A stretch of 64,000 bases of DNA from Candidatus Gastranaerophilales bacterium (GTDB lineage: Bacteria; Cyanobacteriota; Vampirovibrionia; Gastranaerophilales; Gastranaerophilaceae): NCBI GenBank assembly GCA_944325885.1, contig CALVBT010000005.1:62001-126000 (forward strand), given 5' to 3'. Positions within the stretch are counted from its first letter, which is position 1. Every line of letters starts with the position of its first letter. The notes beneath the pieces are model-generated. The model saw only the letters and a program-made list of their open reading frames with translations. It was not told the DNA's origin and made no database searches. Of this stretch, positions 17,025 through 25,741 are shown piece after piece. The position numbers and the translations under genes were made by a program.

Positions 17025-19139
17025 ATGAACTTAGGCGCATTAGCAAGTTTACTAAAAAATAACGATATTTTAATGGCAATAGGTATTGTCATAATTGTTG
17101 CTATGATGATTATACCTCTGCCGCCGATGCTGCTTGATATTCTATTGACGCTAAACATCTCTCTTTCCGTAATAATTTTACTTGTCTGCCTTTTTATTAA
17201 AGAGCCTCTGGAGTATTCTTCTTTCCCGATAATACTTCTTGTTGCGACGATTTTCCGTCTTGGCTTGAACGTAAGTTCAACAAGGCTAATCTTGCTATAC
17301 GGGGCAGCAGGTGAGGTTATCAACTCTTTCGGACAATTTGTTGTCGGCGGCAACTACATTGTCGGTTTTATCATCTTTATCCTGCTTGTTGTTATCAACT
17401 TTATGGTAATCACAGGCGGTGCAACAAGGGTTGCGGAAGTATCCGCAAGATTTACATTGGACAGTATGCCGGGTAAACAGCTGTCCATCGACGCAGACCT
17501 CAACTCGGGGCTTATTAACGAAGATCAGGCAAAAGCAAGACGAAGAAAGCTGGAAAGAGAAGCCGATTTCTACGGTACCATGGATGGTGCGTCAAAGTTC
17601 GTAAAAGGTGATGCCACAGCAGGTATCATCATCACAGTCGTAAACATCTTTGCCGGTATTGTAATAGGTATGTGGCAGATGAAAATGGACATCATGACCG
17701 CACTAAACACATTCACCATCCTGACAGTCGGCGACGGACTTGTTTCTCAACTCCCTGCACTCTTAATCTCTTTTGCAACGGGTTTAATCGTATCAAGAGC
17801 CAGCGGACAGGAAGAATCTCTGAGCGATGACATCAAAAAAGAAATGTTCTCAAACCCGATAGTACTGGCTATTGTTTCCGTACTTCTGTTTCTTTTAGGC
17901 ATGGTTCCCGGCATGCCGACATTGCCTTTTATCATTGTATCTCTGGCTATAGGCTGGCTTGCATACAGCAAAAACAAAGTTGAAAAAGTCAAAAAAGAAG
18001 AAGAAGTAAAAGCTGCCCAAGAAGCCCAAAAACAAGAAAGCGGACTCGGCAAAGTGGCAAAGAAAAAGAAAAAAGCCACAAGAGAAAGCGTCATGGAGCT
18101 TTTGAATGTAGAAACTATCGAAATGGAAATAGGCTACAGGCTCGTACCGCTTCTTGATGTAGAGCAGGGCGGAGATTTGCTCGAAAGAATTGCACAGATA
18201 AGAAGACAAACTGCTCTTGATTTGGGTATAGTTCTTCCGTCCATAAGGGTAAGGGACAATTTGCAGCTTCCGCCTAACAGTTATCAAATAAAACTGAAAG
18301 GCGTGGCAATAGAAAGCGGAGAAGTATATCCGGACAGAAGTCTTGCCATGAATGCAGGCGGCTCTGACAATGACCTTGGCATCAACGGAATCAGTGCTAT
18401 AGAGCCGGCGTTTGGTCTTCCTGCAATCTGGGTCGAAGAAAAAGACAGAGAAATTGCCGAAAACTACGGCTACACTGTAGTAAGCCCCTCTGCCGTAATC
18501 TCTACACACCTGACAGAAGTTATCAAAAAGAATGCGGCAGAAATTATCTCACGTGCTGATATTCAACAGCTCATAGACAATCTTAAAAAAGAAGTGTCAG
18601 AAGAATATGTTGCGGATTTGATGAAGGATTTGTCAGTTGCAGAAGTCCAGCAAATCATCTACAACCTGTTAAGAGAACGTGTTTCTGTCAGAGATTTAAA
18701 AACAATTCTCGAGGTAATAAGCCTGCAGTCCCGTGTAAGCAAAAACGCAGATTACCTGACAGAACAGGTAAGACAAGCACTTTCAAGAAGTATTTGCAAA
18801 CAAAATCTGGCAGACACAGGCGAGCTTTTGGCCGTAACACTGGCACCGGAAGTAGAAAACACTATTGCACAGGGTGTAAGCCCAGATGGCTCGAGTCTTA
18901 CACTCGACCCTGAATTTACAAGGCAGCTTTTGGACAATCTCAATTATGAACTCGAAAAAGCAATCTCCAGCTCAGGCAATCAGCCGGTGCTTTTATGTTC
19001 TTCTCCCATAAGGCTTCCGTTCAGAAGACTCATCGAAAGAACGTATCCACAAATTGCCGTTATGTCGTATAATGAAATCAGCAACAATGTAAAAGCAAAA
19101 TCAATAGGCGTTGTCAAAGTAGCTGCCGCAAGAGTATAA
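17025..19139 (+). CDS. flhA: Flagellar biosynthesis protein FlhA
   Basis: 704 residues: eight N-terminal membrane helices (residues about 15-320) and a cytosolic C-terminal domain. The FHIPEP family signature region is clear: RLGLNVSSTRLIL, VVGGNYIVGFIIFILLVVIN, TRVAEVSARFTLDSMPGKQ and ADLNSGLINEDQAKARR. FlhA forms the export gate ring of the flagellar type III apparatus and receives chaperone-substrate complexes. Here it is far from fliF-G-H-I (32932-37644) and instead leads a run of c-di-GMP and two-component genes. The ribosome-binding site is weak; GGGAAAGAG lies 14 nt before the ATG. Confidence 0.95.
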   Translation: MNLGALASLLKNNDILMAIGIVIIVAMMIIPLPPMLLDILLTLNISLSVIILLVCLFIKEPLEYSSFPIILLVATIFRLGLNVSSTRLILLYGAAGEVINSFGQFVVGGNYIVGFIIFILLVVINFMVITGGATRVAEVSARFTLDSMPGKQLSIDADLNSGLINEDQAKARRRKLEREADFYGTMDGASKFVKGDATAGIIITVVNIFAGIVIGMWQMKMDIMTALNTFTILTVGDGLVSQLPALLISFATGLIVSRASGQEESLSDDIKKEMFSNPIVLAIVSVLLFLLGMVPGMPTLPFIIVSLAIGWLAYSKNKVEKVKKEEEVKAAQEAQKQESGLGKVAKKKKKATRESVMELLNVETIEMEIGYRLVPLLDVEQGGDLLERIAQIRRQTALDLGIVLPSIRVRDNLQLPPNSYQIKLKGVAIESGEVYPDRSLAMNAGGSDNDLGINGISAIEPAFGLPAIWVEEKDREIAENYGYTVVSPSAVISTHLTEVIKKNAAEIISRADIQQLIDNLKKEVSEEYVADLMKDLSVAEVQQIIYNLLRERVSVRDLKTILEVISLQSRVSKNADYLTEQVRQALSRSICKQNLADTGELLAVTLAPEVENTIAQGVSPDGSSLTLDPEFTRQLLDNLNYELEKAISSSGNQPVLLCSSPIRLPFRRLIERTYPQIAVMSYNEISNNVKAKSIGVVKVAAARV

Positions 19140-19167
19140 ATTAAGAATAAGGAAAAATACAACCGGT

Positions 19168-19791
19168 ATGAAAAATCTATTAAACAAAAATAAAAAAATA
19201 TGTTTGGTTCCAGAAGATATAAAAGGTGCTTTGTCTACAGAAATACAAAAAATCACAACAAAATCCATTGATTTAAAACTCTCTGACAAAGATATCAAAT
19301 ATTACAAACAAGGCGACACAGTAGAGCTTTTTACCGTGGTAGAAGACGGAATGCTCTACTTCAAACCGATTGTAAAAGAGGTTGATAAAACCGAAAAAAC
19401 AATAAAACTCGAATACACAAAAGAACAATACGAGCTGTTACAGCGTCGTGAATACACAAGAGTGGATTTCTCAAAAGAATTTACGCTCAAAGACAAAGAA
19501 AACTCTTATATCTGCGAGTGCATTGATATCTGTGCAGGCGGTATGAAATTTGCTACAGAGGCTGAGTTGAGCTGTGCAAAAGATTATATTATTGAATTTA
19601 CACTCGAAAGCACTATACCGATACAATGTTTCTTCCAGCCCATACGTGTAGACAACGGCAAAAACAGCAAAACAAAAGCAAAGAACAAAAAAAATATTGT
19701 ATCCGGACGATTTATTGCGCTCAAGAATATTGATAAAATAGCTATTGTCCAATTCTGTTTTAAAAAGCAAATGGAAAACACTAACAAATAA
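19168..19791 (+). CDS. PilZ-domain c-di-GMP receptor (YcgR-like)
   Basis: 207 residues, 28 bp after flhA. Residues 1-90 are a YcgR-N-like beta domain (VELFTVVEDGMLYFKPIVKEV). The PilZ part starts with the binding motif QRREYTRVDF (Arg93, Arg94, Arg98) and continues with DICAGGMKF, a variant of the D/N-x-S-x-x-G motif in which Ser is Cys. Such proteins bind c-di-GMP and brake or modulate the flagellar motor. Its place after flhA supports a motility role. Confidence 0.85.
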   Translation: MKNLLNKNKKICLVPEDIKGALSTEIQKITTKSIDLKLSDKDIKYYKQGDTVELFTVVEDGMLYFKPIVKEVDKTEKTIKLEYTKEQYELLQRREYTRVDFSKEFTLKDKENSYICECIDICAGGMKFATEAELSCAKDYIIEFTLESTIPIQCFFQPIRVDNGKNSKTKAKNKKNIVSGRFIALKNIDKIAIVQFCFKKQMENTNK

Positions 19792-19796
19792 CAACT

Positions 19797-20036
19797 ATGG
19801 CAGGAAAAAGTATTACATACGCACAAAAACTAGGTGGAATGTTAGCCAGTCTAACAACTTTTGTGTGCTGTTGTCTTTTGTTTTTGACACTGCAGTCAAT
19901 GACAATGAATGATTTAATCTACGCTCTTTCCATTATCATTCCTGCCGCATTGATTACGGGATTTTTGGGATTTCAAATAGGCAAAATTTTTGATTCCAAG
20001 AAAAAGAAAAAATCACTGAATAAATTTATAAAATAG
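19797..20036 (+). CDS. Small two-helix membrane protein
   Basis: 79 residues with two hydrophobic segments (about residues 14-34 with CCC in its middle, and 42-62) and a basic C-terminus DSKKKKKSLNKFIK. It starts 5 bp after the PilZ gene and ends 20 bp before the histidine kinase gene, so it is part of the same operon. No family is recognised; a scaffold or anchor for the neighbouring kinase or motor proteins is a guess. Confidence 0.65.
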   Translation: MAGKSITYAQKLGGMLASLTTFVCCCLLFLTLQSMTMNDLIYALSIIIPAALITGFLGFQIGKIFDSKKKKKSLNKFIK

Positions 20037-20056
20037 AAAACAACTAAGGTAAAAAT

Positions 20057-21655
20057 ATGGCAAAACAAAAGCTTAATCCGATGAAAAACTTTAGAACAAA
20101 ACTAAGCACACAGTTTGCAGCATTTACGACAATGTTGATTGCTATAACAGTCTTTTGTATTGCATGGTACTCAATTTTTACGGTAAACAATCTTGCCCAG
20201 CAAATTACCACACAATCAAAAGATTTGAATGATTCTATATCCATCACTCTTTTCCAAACACTGGGTGAAACACTGGAAACCAACGACTACACAAAACTCA
20301 AAAAATCTGCCCAAAAAATGGTAGACAGCAACATTGTTGCTCTTGTAATGGTTAAAGATGCAAAAACCAAAGAGACTCTGTTTGTTACCCATCCGAGTGA
20401 AAAACTGGCAGAAGTTTTTAAAGAAAACAAAATATCCGACAAATCTATTAAAAAGAAATCACTGGAAGATGCTATATACAAACAATCCGTCAACAAAAAC
20501 GGAAAAATAATAGAACTCGGTTTCTACAACGAGCCTATTACAAAAATATATCTGGATATGCTGCGCGACAACATGCTCGCAATGGTATTTATCTTTATAT
20601 TCTTAGGATTTTTCTTATCAAACTTAATTGCAGGAATACTGATAAAACCAATCAACATCCTCATAAAAAGTTTGGGAGATTTTGCAAAAGGGAACTTTTC
20701 TCACCGTCTGGAAGAAACAAACTATCTTGAAATTAACAGATTGATTCGTTCTTATAACGAAATGGCAGAATCCTTAGAAAAACTCTACCAGTCTTTGGAA
20801 CAACAGGTCAAAGACAGAACAAAAGAATTGGAAGCTGCCTACTCAGAACTCAAAAGCACTCAGGCAATGATGGTTCACTCGGAAAAAATGAAATCACTGG
20901 GCGAGCTGGTTGCAGGTATTACTCACGAAATCAACAACCCCGTAAACTTTATCTACGGAAATTTAATCCACCTCAAAAATTATACAGCCGATATGATGTC
21001 AGTCATTGACCAGTACACAGAATATGATTCTGATTTAACAGAAGAACACAAAGAAAAAATTAAAGAACTCAAAGAAGAAATAGACCTCGACTTTTTAAAA
21101 GACGACCTGCCGGAACTCATCAGAAGCTGTCAGGAAGGTACGGAAAGAACAAAAAATATTGTACTGGATTTGAAAAACTTCTCCAGACTCGAAGAAGCTG
21201 TTATCAACAATGTTGATTTGCCAAAAGAAATTGATACAACTTTGAATATTTTGCACAACAAATTTAAAAACAAAATCACCGTTCACAAAGAATATCAAGA
21301 AAACCTTCCGCATGTAGAAGCATACGGCGGACAGCTCAATCAGGTATTTATGAATATTCTGGACAATGCAGCTTTTGCAATAAAAGAAAAAGGCGATGTG
21401 TGGATAAGATTAAAATCCGACGGCCAAAATGCTATAATAGAATTTGAAGACAACGGCTGCGGTATGAACGAAACTACCCGCAAAAAAGTATTCGACCCCT
21501 TCTTTACCACTAAAGAAGTAGGTCAGGGAACCGGCCTTGGTATGGCAATCAGCTATAAAGTAATAAAAAATCACAAAGGCAGAATCGAGCTTGAGTCACA
21601 AGAAGGCAAAGGCAGCAAATTTACTATCATTCTTCCTTTAAAAATGAGCAAATAA
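20057..21655 (+). CDS. Membrane sensor histidine kinase (HAMP)
   Basis: 532 residues. TM1 about 22-45, a periplasmic domain of about 125 residues, TM2 about 172-196, a HAMP segment to about 250, a coiled coil, then the kinase core. The phospho-acceptor is His290 in GITHEINNPVNF; the ATP-binding boxes are NQVFMNILDNAAFAI (N), EFEDNGCGM (G1), DPFFTTK (F) and GTGLGMAISYKV (G2). It is 18 bp ahead of an HD-GYP regulator, its likely partner. Confidence 0.92.
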   Translation: MAKQKLNPMKNFRTKLSTQFAAFTTMLIAITVFCIAWYSIFTVNNLAQQITTQSKDLNDSISITLFQTLGETLETNDYTKLKKSAQKMVDSNIVALVMVKDAKTKETLFVTHPSEKLAEVFKENKISDKSIKKKSLEDAIYKQSVNKNGKIIELGFYNEPITKIYLDMLRDNMLAMVFIFIFLGFFLSNLIAGILIKPINILIKSLGDFAKGNFSHRLEETNYLEINRLIRSYNEMAESLEKLYQSLEQQVKDRTKELEAAYSELKSTQAMMVHSEKMKSLGELVAGITHEINNPVNFIYGNLIHLKNYTADMMSVIDQYTEYDSDLTEEHKEKIKELKEEIDLDFLKDDLPELIRSCQEGTERTKNIVLDLKNFSRLEEAVINNVDLPKEIDTTLNILHNKFKNKITVHKEYQENLPHVEAYGGQLNQVFMNILDNAAFAIKEKGDVWIRLKSDGQNAIIEFEDNGCGMNETTRKKVFDPFFTTKEVGQGTGLGMAISYKVIKNHKGRIELESQEGKGSKFTIILPLKMSK

Positions 21656-21673
21656 CAACGGATGGAATAAAAA

Positions 21674-22684
21674 ATGGACAAATATAACATATTACTTGTT
21701 GATGATGAAGAAGACAATCTGGCACTATTGTACAGAACGCTAAGAGGTACTTACAACCTCGAAAAAACGACTTCGCCTTTAAAAGCACTGGAAATTTTGA
21801 AGGAAAAACCTTTTGAGCTTGTTATCTCAGACCACAAAATGCCGGAGATGGACGGAGTAGAGTTTTTAAAACATGTCCAGCTGGAACACCCGAATGTAAT
21901 GAGGATACTTTTAACAGCATATTCCGACGCCAATATTCTCATTGATGCAATCAATTATGCAAAAATATACAGATACATAAAAAAACCTTACAACCCTGAA
22001 GAACTCCAGCTTATTGTCGCCTCCGCACTGGAATACTATCAGCTGAAATATGACAATGACAAGCTGATAAACGACTTAAAAGAGCTTTTTTCAGGCACTA
22101 TCAAAGCTATTATGGAAGCACTCGATGCAAAAGATTCTTACACTTCTGGCAGAAGCAAACGTATCACTTACTATTCTATCCTGATAGCAAAACAGCTCGG
22201 CCTTTCAACAATCGATATAGGAAAAGTAGAGCTTGCCGGTATGCTCCACGACATAGGAATGATAGGTGTGTCGGATGAAATTTTGTACAAAGTAGACTCT
22301 CTGACTCAGGAAGAATATGACGAAATAAAAAAACATATTACATACAGCGTAAAAATTCTCGAAGACATTAAACAGCTCAAAGATGTAGTGGAAATCATTA
22401 AATACCACCACGAAAAATACGACGGAACCGGCTACCCGTACGGAATTAAGGGAGAAGATATTCCTATAGGTTCACGTATTATCGCTGTGGCAGATGCATT
22501 TGACAGTGTTATTTCAAATCGCATATACAGAAACAAAGTCGAATTCACCGAAGCTCTGGAAAAAATAAAAGCAAGCTCCGGCACACAGTTTGACCCTATT
22601 GTTATAAAAGCTTTTGAAGAATGTTTTGACTCTATTGTCCAAACAATCAACGACGAGCAGAATACAAACGATAACAATAACTAG
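21674..22684 (+). CDS. Response regulator with HD-GYP c-di-GMP phosphodiesterase domain
   Basis: 336 residues. Receiver domain 1-120 with acidic pair DD (10-11), phospho-acceptor Asp53 in VISDHKMP and Lys103-104 region YIKKPYNP. HD-GYP domain from about 140: His192-Asp193 in MLHDIGMIG, then HHEKYDGTGYP (245-255), AVADAFDSV. It should hydrolyse c-di-GMP when phosphorylated by the upstream kinase, opposing the GGDEF cyclase at 54002. RpfG is the best-known relative. Confidence 0.93.
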   Translation: MDKYNILLVDDEEDNLALLYRTLRGTYNLEKTTSPLKALEILKEKPFELVISDHKMPEMDGVEFLKHVQLEHPNVMRILLTAYSDANILIDAINYAKIYRYIKKPYNPEELQLIVASALEYYQLKYDNDKLINDLKELFSGTIKAIMEALDAKDSYTSGRSKRITYYSILIAKQLGLSTIDIGKVELAGMLHDIGMIGVSDEILYKVDSLTQEEYDEIKKHITYSVKILEDIKQLKDVVEIIKYHHEKYDGTGYPYGIKGEDIPIGSRIIAVADAFDSVISNRIYRNKVEFTEALEKIKASSGTQFDPIVIKAFEECFDSIVQTINDEQNTNDNNN

Positions 22685-22750
22685 TTTATTACTCTTTGCG
22701 ACAATGTTTTTCTTGCAGCTTCTATATATTATAAAATTGAAGGAGCTTTC

Positions 22751-22939
22751 ATGCAGGAAAATTTGTTAAACAAAAAAAATTCCGATATCCACTCTGCCGA
22801 AAAATACATCGGAAAATATCTCAATGACCTGCAAAAACATTTTAGCCTCAGTGATGAACAGCTTGTTAAAATTTTAAAAAATTCATTAAATAACCTGAAA
22901 AAAAGAAAAAAAGAAAAAAAATGGTGGCATTTTTTCTAA
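22751..22939 (+). CDS. Small charged protein of unknown function
   Basis: 62 residues, starting after a strong GAAGGAG site 5 nt ahead of the ATG. It is helical and polar (SAEKYIGKYLNDLQKHFSLSDEQLVKILKNSLNNL) with a Lys-rich end KKRKKEKKWWHFF. No known domain is recognised. It lies between two response-regulator genes in the same direction, so a link to the signalling block is plausible. Confidence 0.6.
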   Translation: MQENLLNKKNSDIHSAEKYIGKYLNDLQKHFSLSDEQLVKILKNSLNNLKKRKKEKKWWHFF

Positions 22940-22943
22940 AAAA

Positions 22944-22984
22944 ATCATATTATATTATTAATTAGACTAATAATATGATATGAT
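22944..22984. other. 17-bp AT-rich inverted repeat before a receiver gene
   Basis: Arms 22944-22960 and 22968-22984 pair at 16 of 17 positions around a 7-nt loop ATTAGAC. The hairpin ends 6 nt before the ATG at 22991 and would cover any ribosome-binding site; no Shine-Dalgarno sequence is otherwise visible. It lacks a T-run, so it is not a usual terminator. Confidence 0.6.
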
Positions 22985-22990
22985 AAAACA

Positions 22991-23599
22991 ATGAGCGAAG
23001 AAAAAAGAACAATTGAAGTTGATACAGAATTTTTGGAATCCTTATATGGTCTTGTGGGCAAAATCCCGCCCGGAGAAAAAGGTATCAATGTTGATTTGCT
23101 AAAGGATTTGATACTAGATATCAAACGCAAAATGGAACAAATCAAAACAGAAGCCATAGAATCCGTCACAAACCCAAAACCTAAAAAACAAGAAAACAAT
23201 CTTGAATCAGACGGTATGGAAGAAAGCAACGGCAAGAGTATTTTAATAGTTGATGATTTGGGCGTTATTACATACCAGCTGGGTGTAATGTTCAGAAATC
23301 TCGGCTATGATGTCACCATCGCAAAAGAAATCTACGATGCAATATCAAAATACAAAAAAAACAACTACAAACTTGTCATAATGGACTTGTTCATTCCAAC
23401 AGACAGAGAGGGTTTCTTGCTTTTGGATGAACTTGTAAAACTTTCAAAAATGAATGACAACAACACAGTCATAGGCGTTATGACCGCATCATCAAAAAAA
23501 GAACACCGCCAGTTATGCATGAAAAAAGGAGCAGACTTCTATATTGAAAAAGTAGAAGACTGGCAGAACGAATTGATTGAATACTGCGAAAAGAACTAA
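22991..23599 (+). CDS. Single-domain receiver protein with N-terminal extension
   Basis: 202 residues. The first 80 are polar and partly coiled (LLKDLILDIKRKMEQIKTEA) and unassigned; residues 82-202 form a receiver domain with Asp88-Asp89 (LIVDDLG), phospho-acceptor Asp132 (LVIMDLFIP) and the conserved Lys in FYIEKVEDW. There is no output domain, so it may act in a phosphorelay or by protein contacts, as CheY-like proteins do. It closes the run of signalling genes that begins with flhA. Confidence 0.85.
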   Translation: MSEEKRTIEVDTEFLESLYGLVGKIPPGEKGINVDLLKDLILDIKRKMEQIKTEAIESVTNPKPKKQENNLESDGMEESNGKSILIVDDLGVITYQLGVMFRNLGYDVTIAKEIYDAISKYKKNNYKLVIMDLFIPTDREGFLLLDELVKLSKMNDNNTVIGVMTASSKKEHRQLCMKKGADFYIEKVEDWQNELIEYCEKN

Positions 23600-23620
23600 C
23601 GCTTTAACAAACAATTATAA

Positions 23621-23649
23621 AAAAGCCGCTTCAGATTAAAGCGGCTTTT
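23621..23649. terminator. Bidirectional terminator
   Basis: Stem AAGCCGCTT / AAGCGGCTT (arms within 23621-23631 and 23638-23649) with flanking A- and T-runs. It lies between the rightward receiver gene and the leftward LuxR-type regulator that ends at 23682. Confidence 0.8.
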
Positions 23650-23681
23650 AAGTTAATACACTCCTATAATAAACACCGTAG

Positions 23682-24371
23682 CTAAATAATATTTTCTTTA
23701 ATAGCTTTTACTGCAGCCTGAACTCTGTCATCAACGCACAATTTTTGTAAAATGCTGCAAACGTGCGCTTTTGCCGTATGAACAGAAACAATCAATTCTT
23801 TAGCAATCTCAGTGTTGCTCTTGCCTTTAACAAGCAGCCTCAACACCTCAAATTCTCTTTCCGTAAGCTGCGCTCTGGCATCAGAAATCTCTGACCCGCT
23901 TTGAAGATTTATGCTCTCAGGTTTCGGGAAAAGATTCAATGCAACCTGTGCAATAGCCGAATCTAACCAGCAGGCACCTTTTGCCACATTTCTGATTACA
24001 GAAGCAAGGGTCTTTGGGTCAATGTCTTTCAGACAATAAGCCGAAGCACCGGAACCCAGTGCAGCCAGCACCTCTTCTTCTCTGTCATGTGATGTAAGAA
24101 TAATTACTCTTGTCTGAGGAGAAACCTCTTTTACCTTTTGAGTTGCTTCTATACCGTTCATTTCGGGCAAGCCCAAATCCATCAGGACTACCTGAGGTTT
24201 TTCTTTTTCTATAATCTCAAGGCCCTTTATGGCATCTTCTGCTTCTCCAACTACTTTGATATTCTCAAATTCGTTGATAGTGGAACGCAAGCCGACTCTT
24301 GTCAATTTGTAATCCTCAACAATAACGACTTTGATTAATTCATTGTTTTGCTCTACTGTTGTTGTTAACAT
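23682..24371 (-). CDS. NarL/FixJ-family response regulator
   Basis: 229 residues. Receiver domain with acidic pair Glu19-Asp20, phospho-acceptor Asp65 in VVLMDLGLPEMNG, Thr in IILTSHD and Lys in YCLKDIDP. C-terminal LuxR-type HTH from about 165: LTEREFEVLRLLVKGKSNTEIAKELIVSVHTAKAHV. It is a phosphorylation-controlled DNA-binding regulator. No kinase gene is adjacent in the same direction; kinases at 20057 and 52723 are candidates by proximity only. Confidence 0.92.
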   Translation of the reverse strand: MLTTTVEQNNELIKVVIVEDYKLTRVGLRSTINEFENIKVVGEAEDAIKGLEIIEKEKPQVVLMDLGLPEMNGIEATQKVKEVSPQTRVIILTSHDREEEVLAALGSGASAYCLKDIDPKTLASVIRNVAKGACWLDSAIAQVALNLFPKPESINLQSGSEISDARAQLTEREFEVLRLLVKGKSNTEIAKELIVSVHTAKAHVCSILQKLCVDDRVQAAVKAIKENII

Positions 24372-24441
24372 GTCTAACCTTGCCCTTTCTCTAATAGAGT
24401 AATTAATTATTAGTTCATGACATTATTAACAAATAAAAAAA

Positions 24442-25713
24442 TTAATAGATATTATCCACCTCGGCAATATTTTTAAAAAATCCTTTTGAATTTAGAATCT
24501 GTCCTATCATATAAAACGATCCCGAGATAACAATAAGAGCCTCTTTGTTCTCTGCTGCAAGGTACTCCAGCTCTTTTTGATTAATTTTTAATGCAGAAGG
24601 ATACAAACTGTTCAAATCCTCATAAGGGACACTGTTTTTGTAATCAAAATCATAAAAATACACTTCGTCTTGAGGGCGGAACAAAATGTCCATAACCTTT
24701 TTGTAATCTTTTGTAGTCAAAGAGCCGTAAACCCAGACACGCTTTTTGTCCGGAAAATAATAATCAAGGCTTTCTCTCAATACTCTTGCACCGTCAGGAT
24801 TGTGCGTACCGTCAATTAAAAGATTATGTTTTTTAATATACTGCATGCGGCAAGGCCAGTTTACGGTTTTCAAAGCCTTTTGCAACGCTTTTTCTTCTAT
24901 TTCGTATCCGGATTTTCTCAAATAATCAATGACTTCAAACACAAGCTCAAGATTTTCTCTCTGCCACAGGCCCAGCAGGTTGAATTCGTATCTTTTTCCA
25001 TTGTACAGAGCAAAGTTTTGGCCGTCCTCAAAAACAAGCTCCACTCTGTGCTGCGGTGTCAAAACATCACTGTGTTTTTGAAGAGCAATCTCTTTTATCG
25101 TGGGAAAACCCTTGTTCTCTGCACTGACAACTGTCGGATAGCCATCTTTTATTATTCCTGCTTTTTCAAAAGCTATTTTTTCTATAGTGTCGCCGAGCCT
25201 GTCTGTATGATCCAGACTAACCGACGTAATAACGGACAAAAGATTTTTACTTATTGCAGAAGTAGCATCCAGCCTTCCGCCCAGCCCCGTTTCTATTACG
25301 CAGATATCAGTTTCTTTATCCGCAAAATACTTATATGCAGCCACAGTCAAAAGCTCAAATTCCGTCAAATATATCCCGTTTATTTTGGCAAGCACGGCTA
25401 TTTCCGTAATCAAATCCGAAAAATCAGTTTTTGAAATATCTCTTTGGTTGATTTTTATACGTTCAGTATATTCAAGGATATGCGGACTGGTATAAAGACC
25501 CGTCTTAAAACCGGCACACGTCAATATCTTTGACAAAATTGCACACACAGAGCCTTTGCCGTTTGTGCCTGCAATATGAATTATATTGAGTTTTTCCTGA
25601 GGATTGCCCAAAAGCTCCAACGCCTGCGACACTCTGTCCAGCCCCAGACAAATATGAAACTTTTCCTGCGATGTAATAAGATTTACAGCTTTTTGATAGT
25701 TATCATTTTCCAT
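24442..25713 (-). CDS. folC: Bifunctional folylpolyglutamate/dihydrofolate synthase
   Basis: 423 residues of the Mur-ligase-like FolC family. P-loop HIAGTNGKGSVCAILSKIL, then GLYTSPHILEYTERI, CVIETGLGGRLDAT and SVSLDHTDRLGDTIEKIAFEKAGIIK with the carbamylated-Lys region, and DGTHNPDGARV in the C-terminal domain. It adds glutamate to dihydropteroate and folates. It is divergent from murT across only 28 bp. Confidence 0.94.
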   Translation of the reverse strand: MENDNYQKAVNLITSQEKFHICLGLDRVSQALELLGNPQEKLNIIHIAGTNGKGSVCAILSKILTCAGFKTGLYTSPHILEYTERIKINQRDISKTDFSDLITEIAVLAKINGIYLTEFELLTVAAYKYFADKETDICVIETGLGGRLDATSAISKNLLSVITSVSLDHTDRLGDTIEKIAFEKAGIIKDGYPTVVSAENKGFPTIKEIALQKHSDVLTPQHRVELVFEDGQNFALYNGKRYEFNLLGLWQRENLELVFEVIDYLRKSGYEIEEKALQKALKTVNWPCRMQYIKKHNLLIDGTHNPDGARVLRESLDYYFPDKKRVWVYGSLTTKDYKKVMDILFRPQDEVYFYDFDYKNSVPYEDLNSLYPSALKINQKELEYLAAENKEALIVISGSFYMIGQILNSKGFFKNIAEVDNIY

Positions 25714-25741
25714 AACCTAATTTTACGATATAATCATTGTC

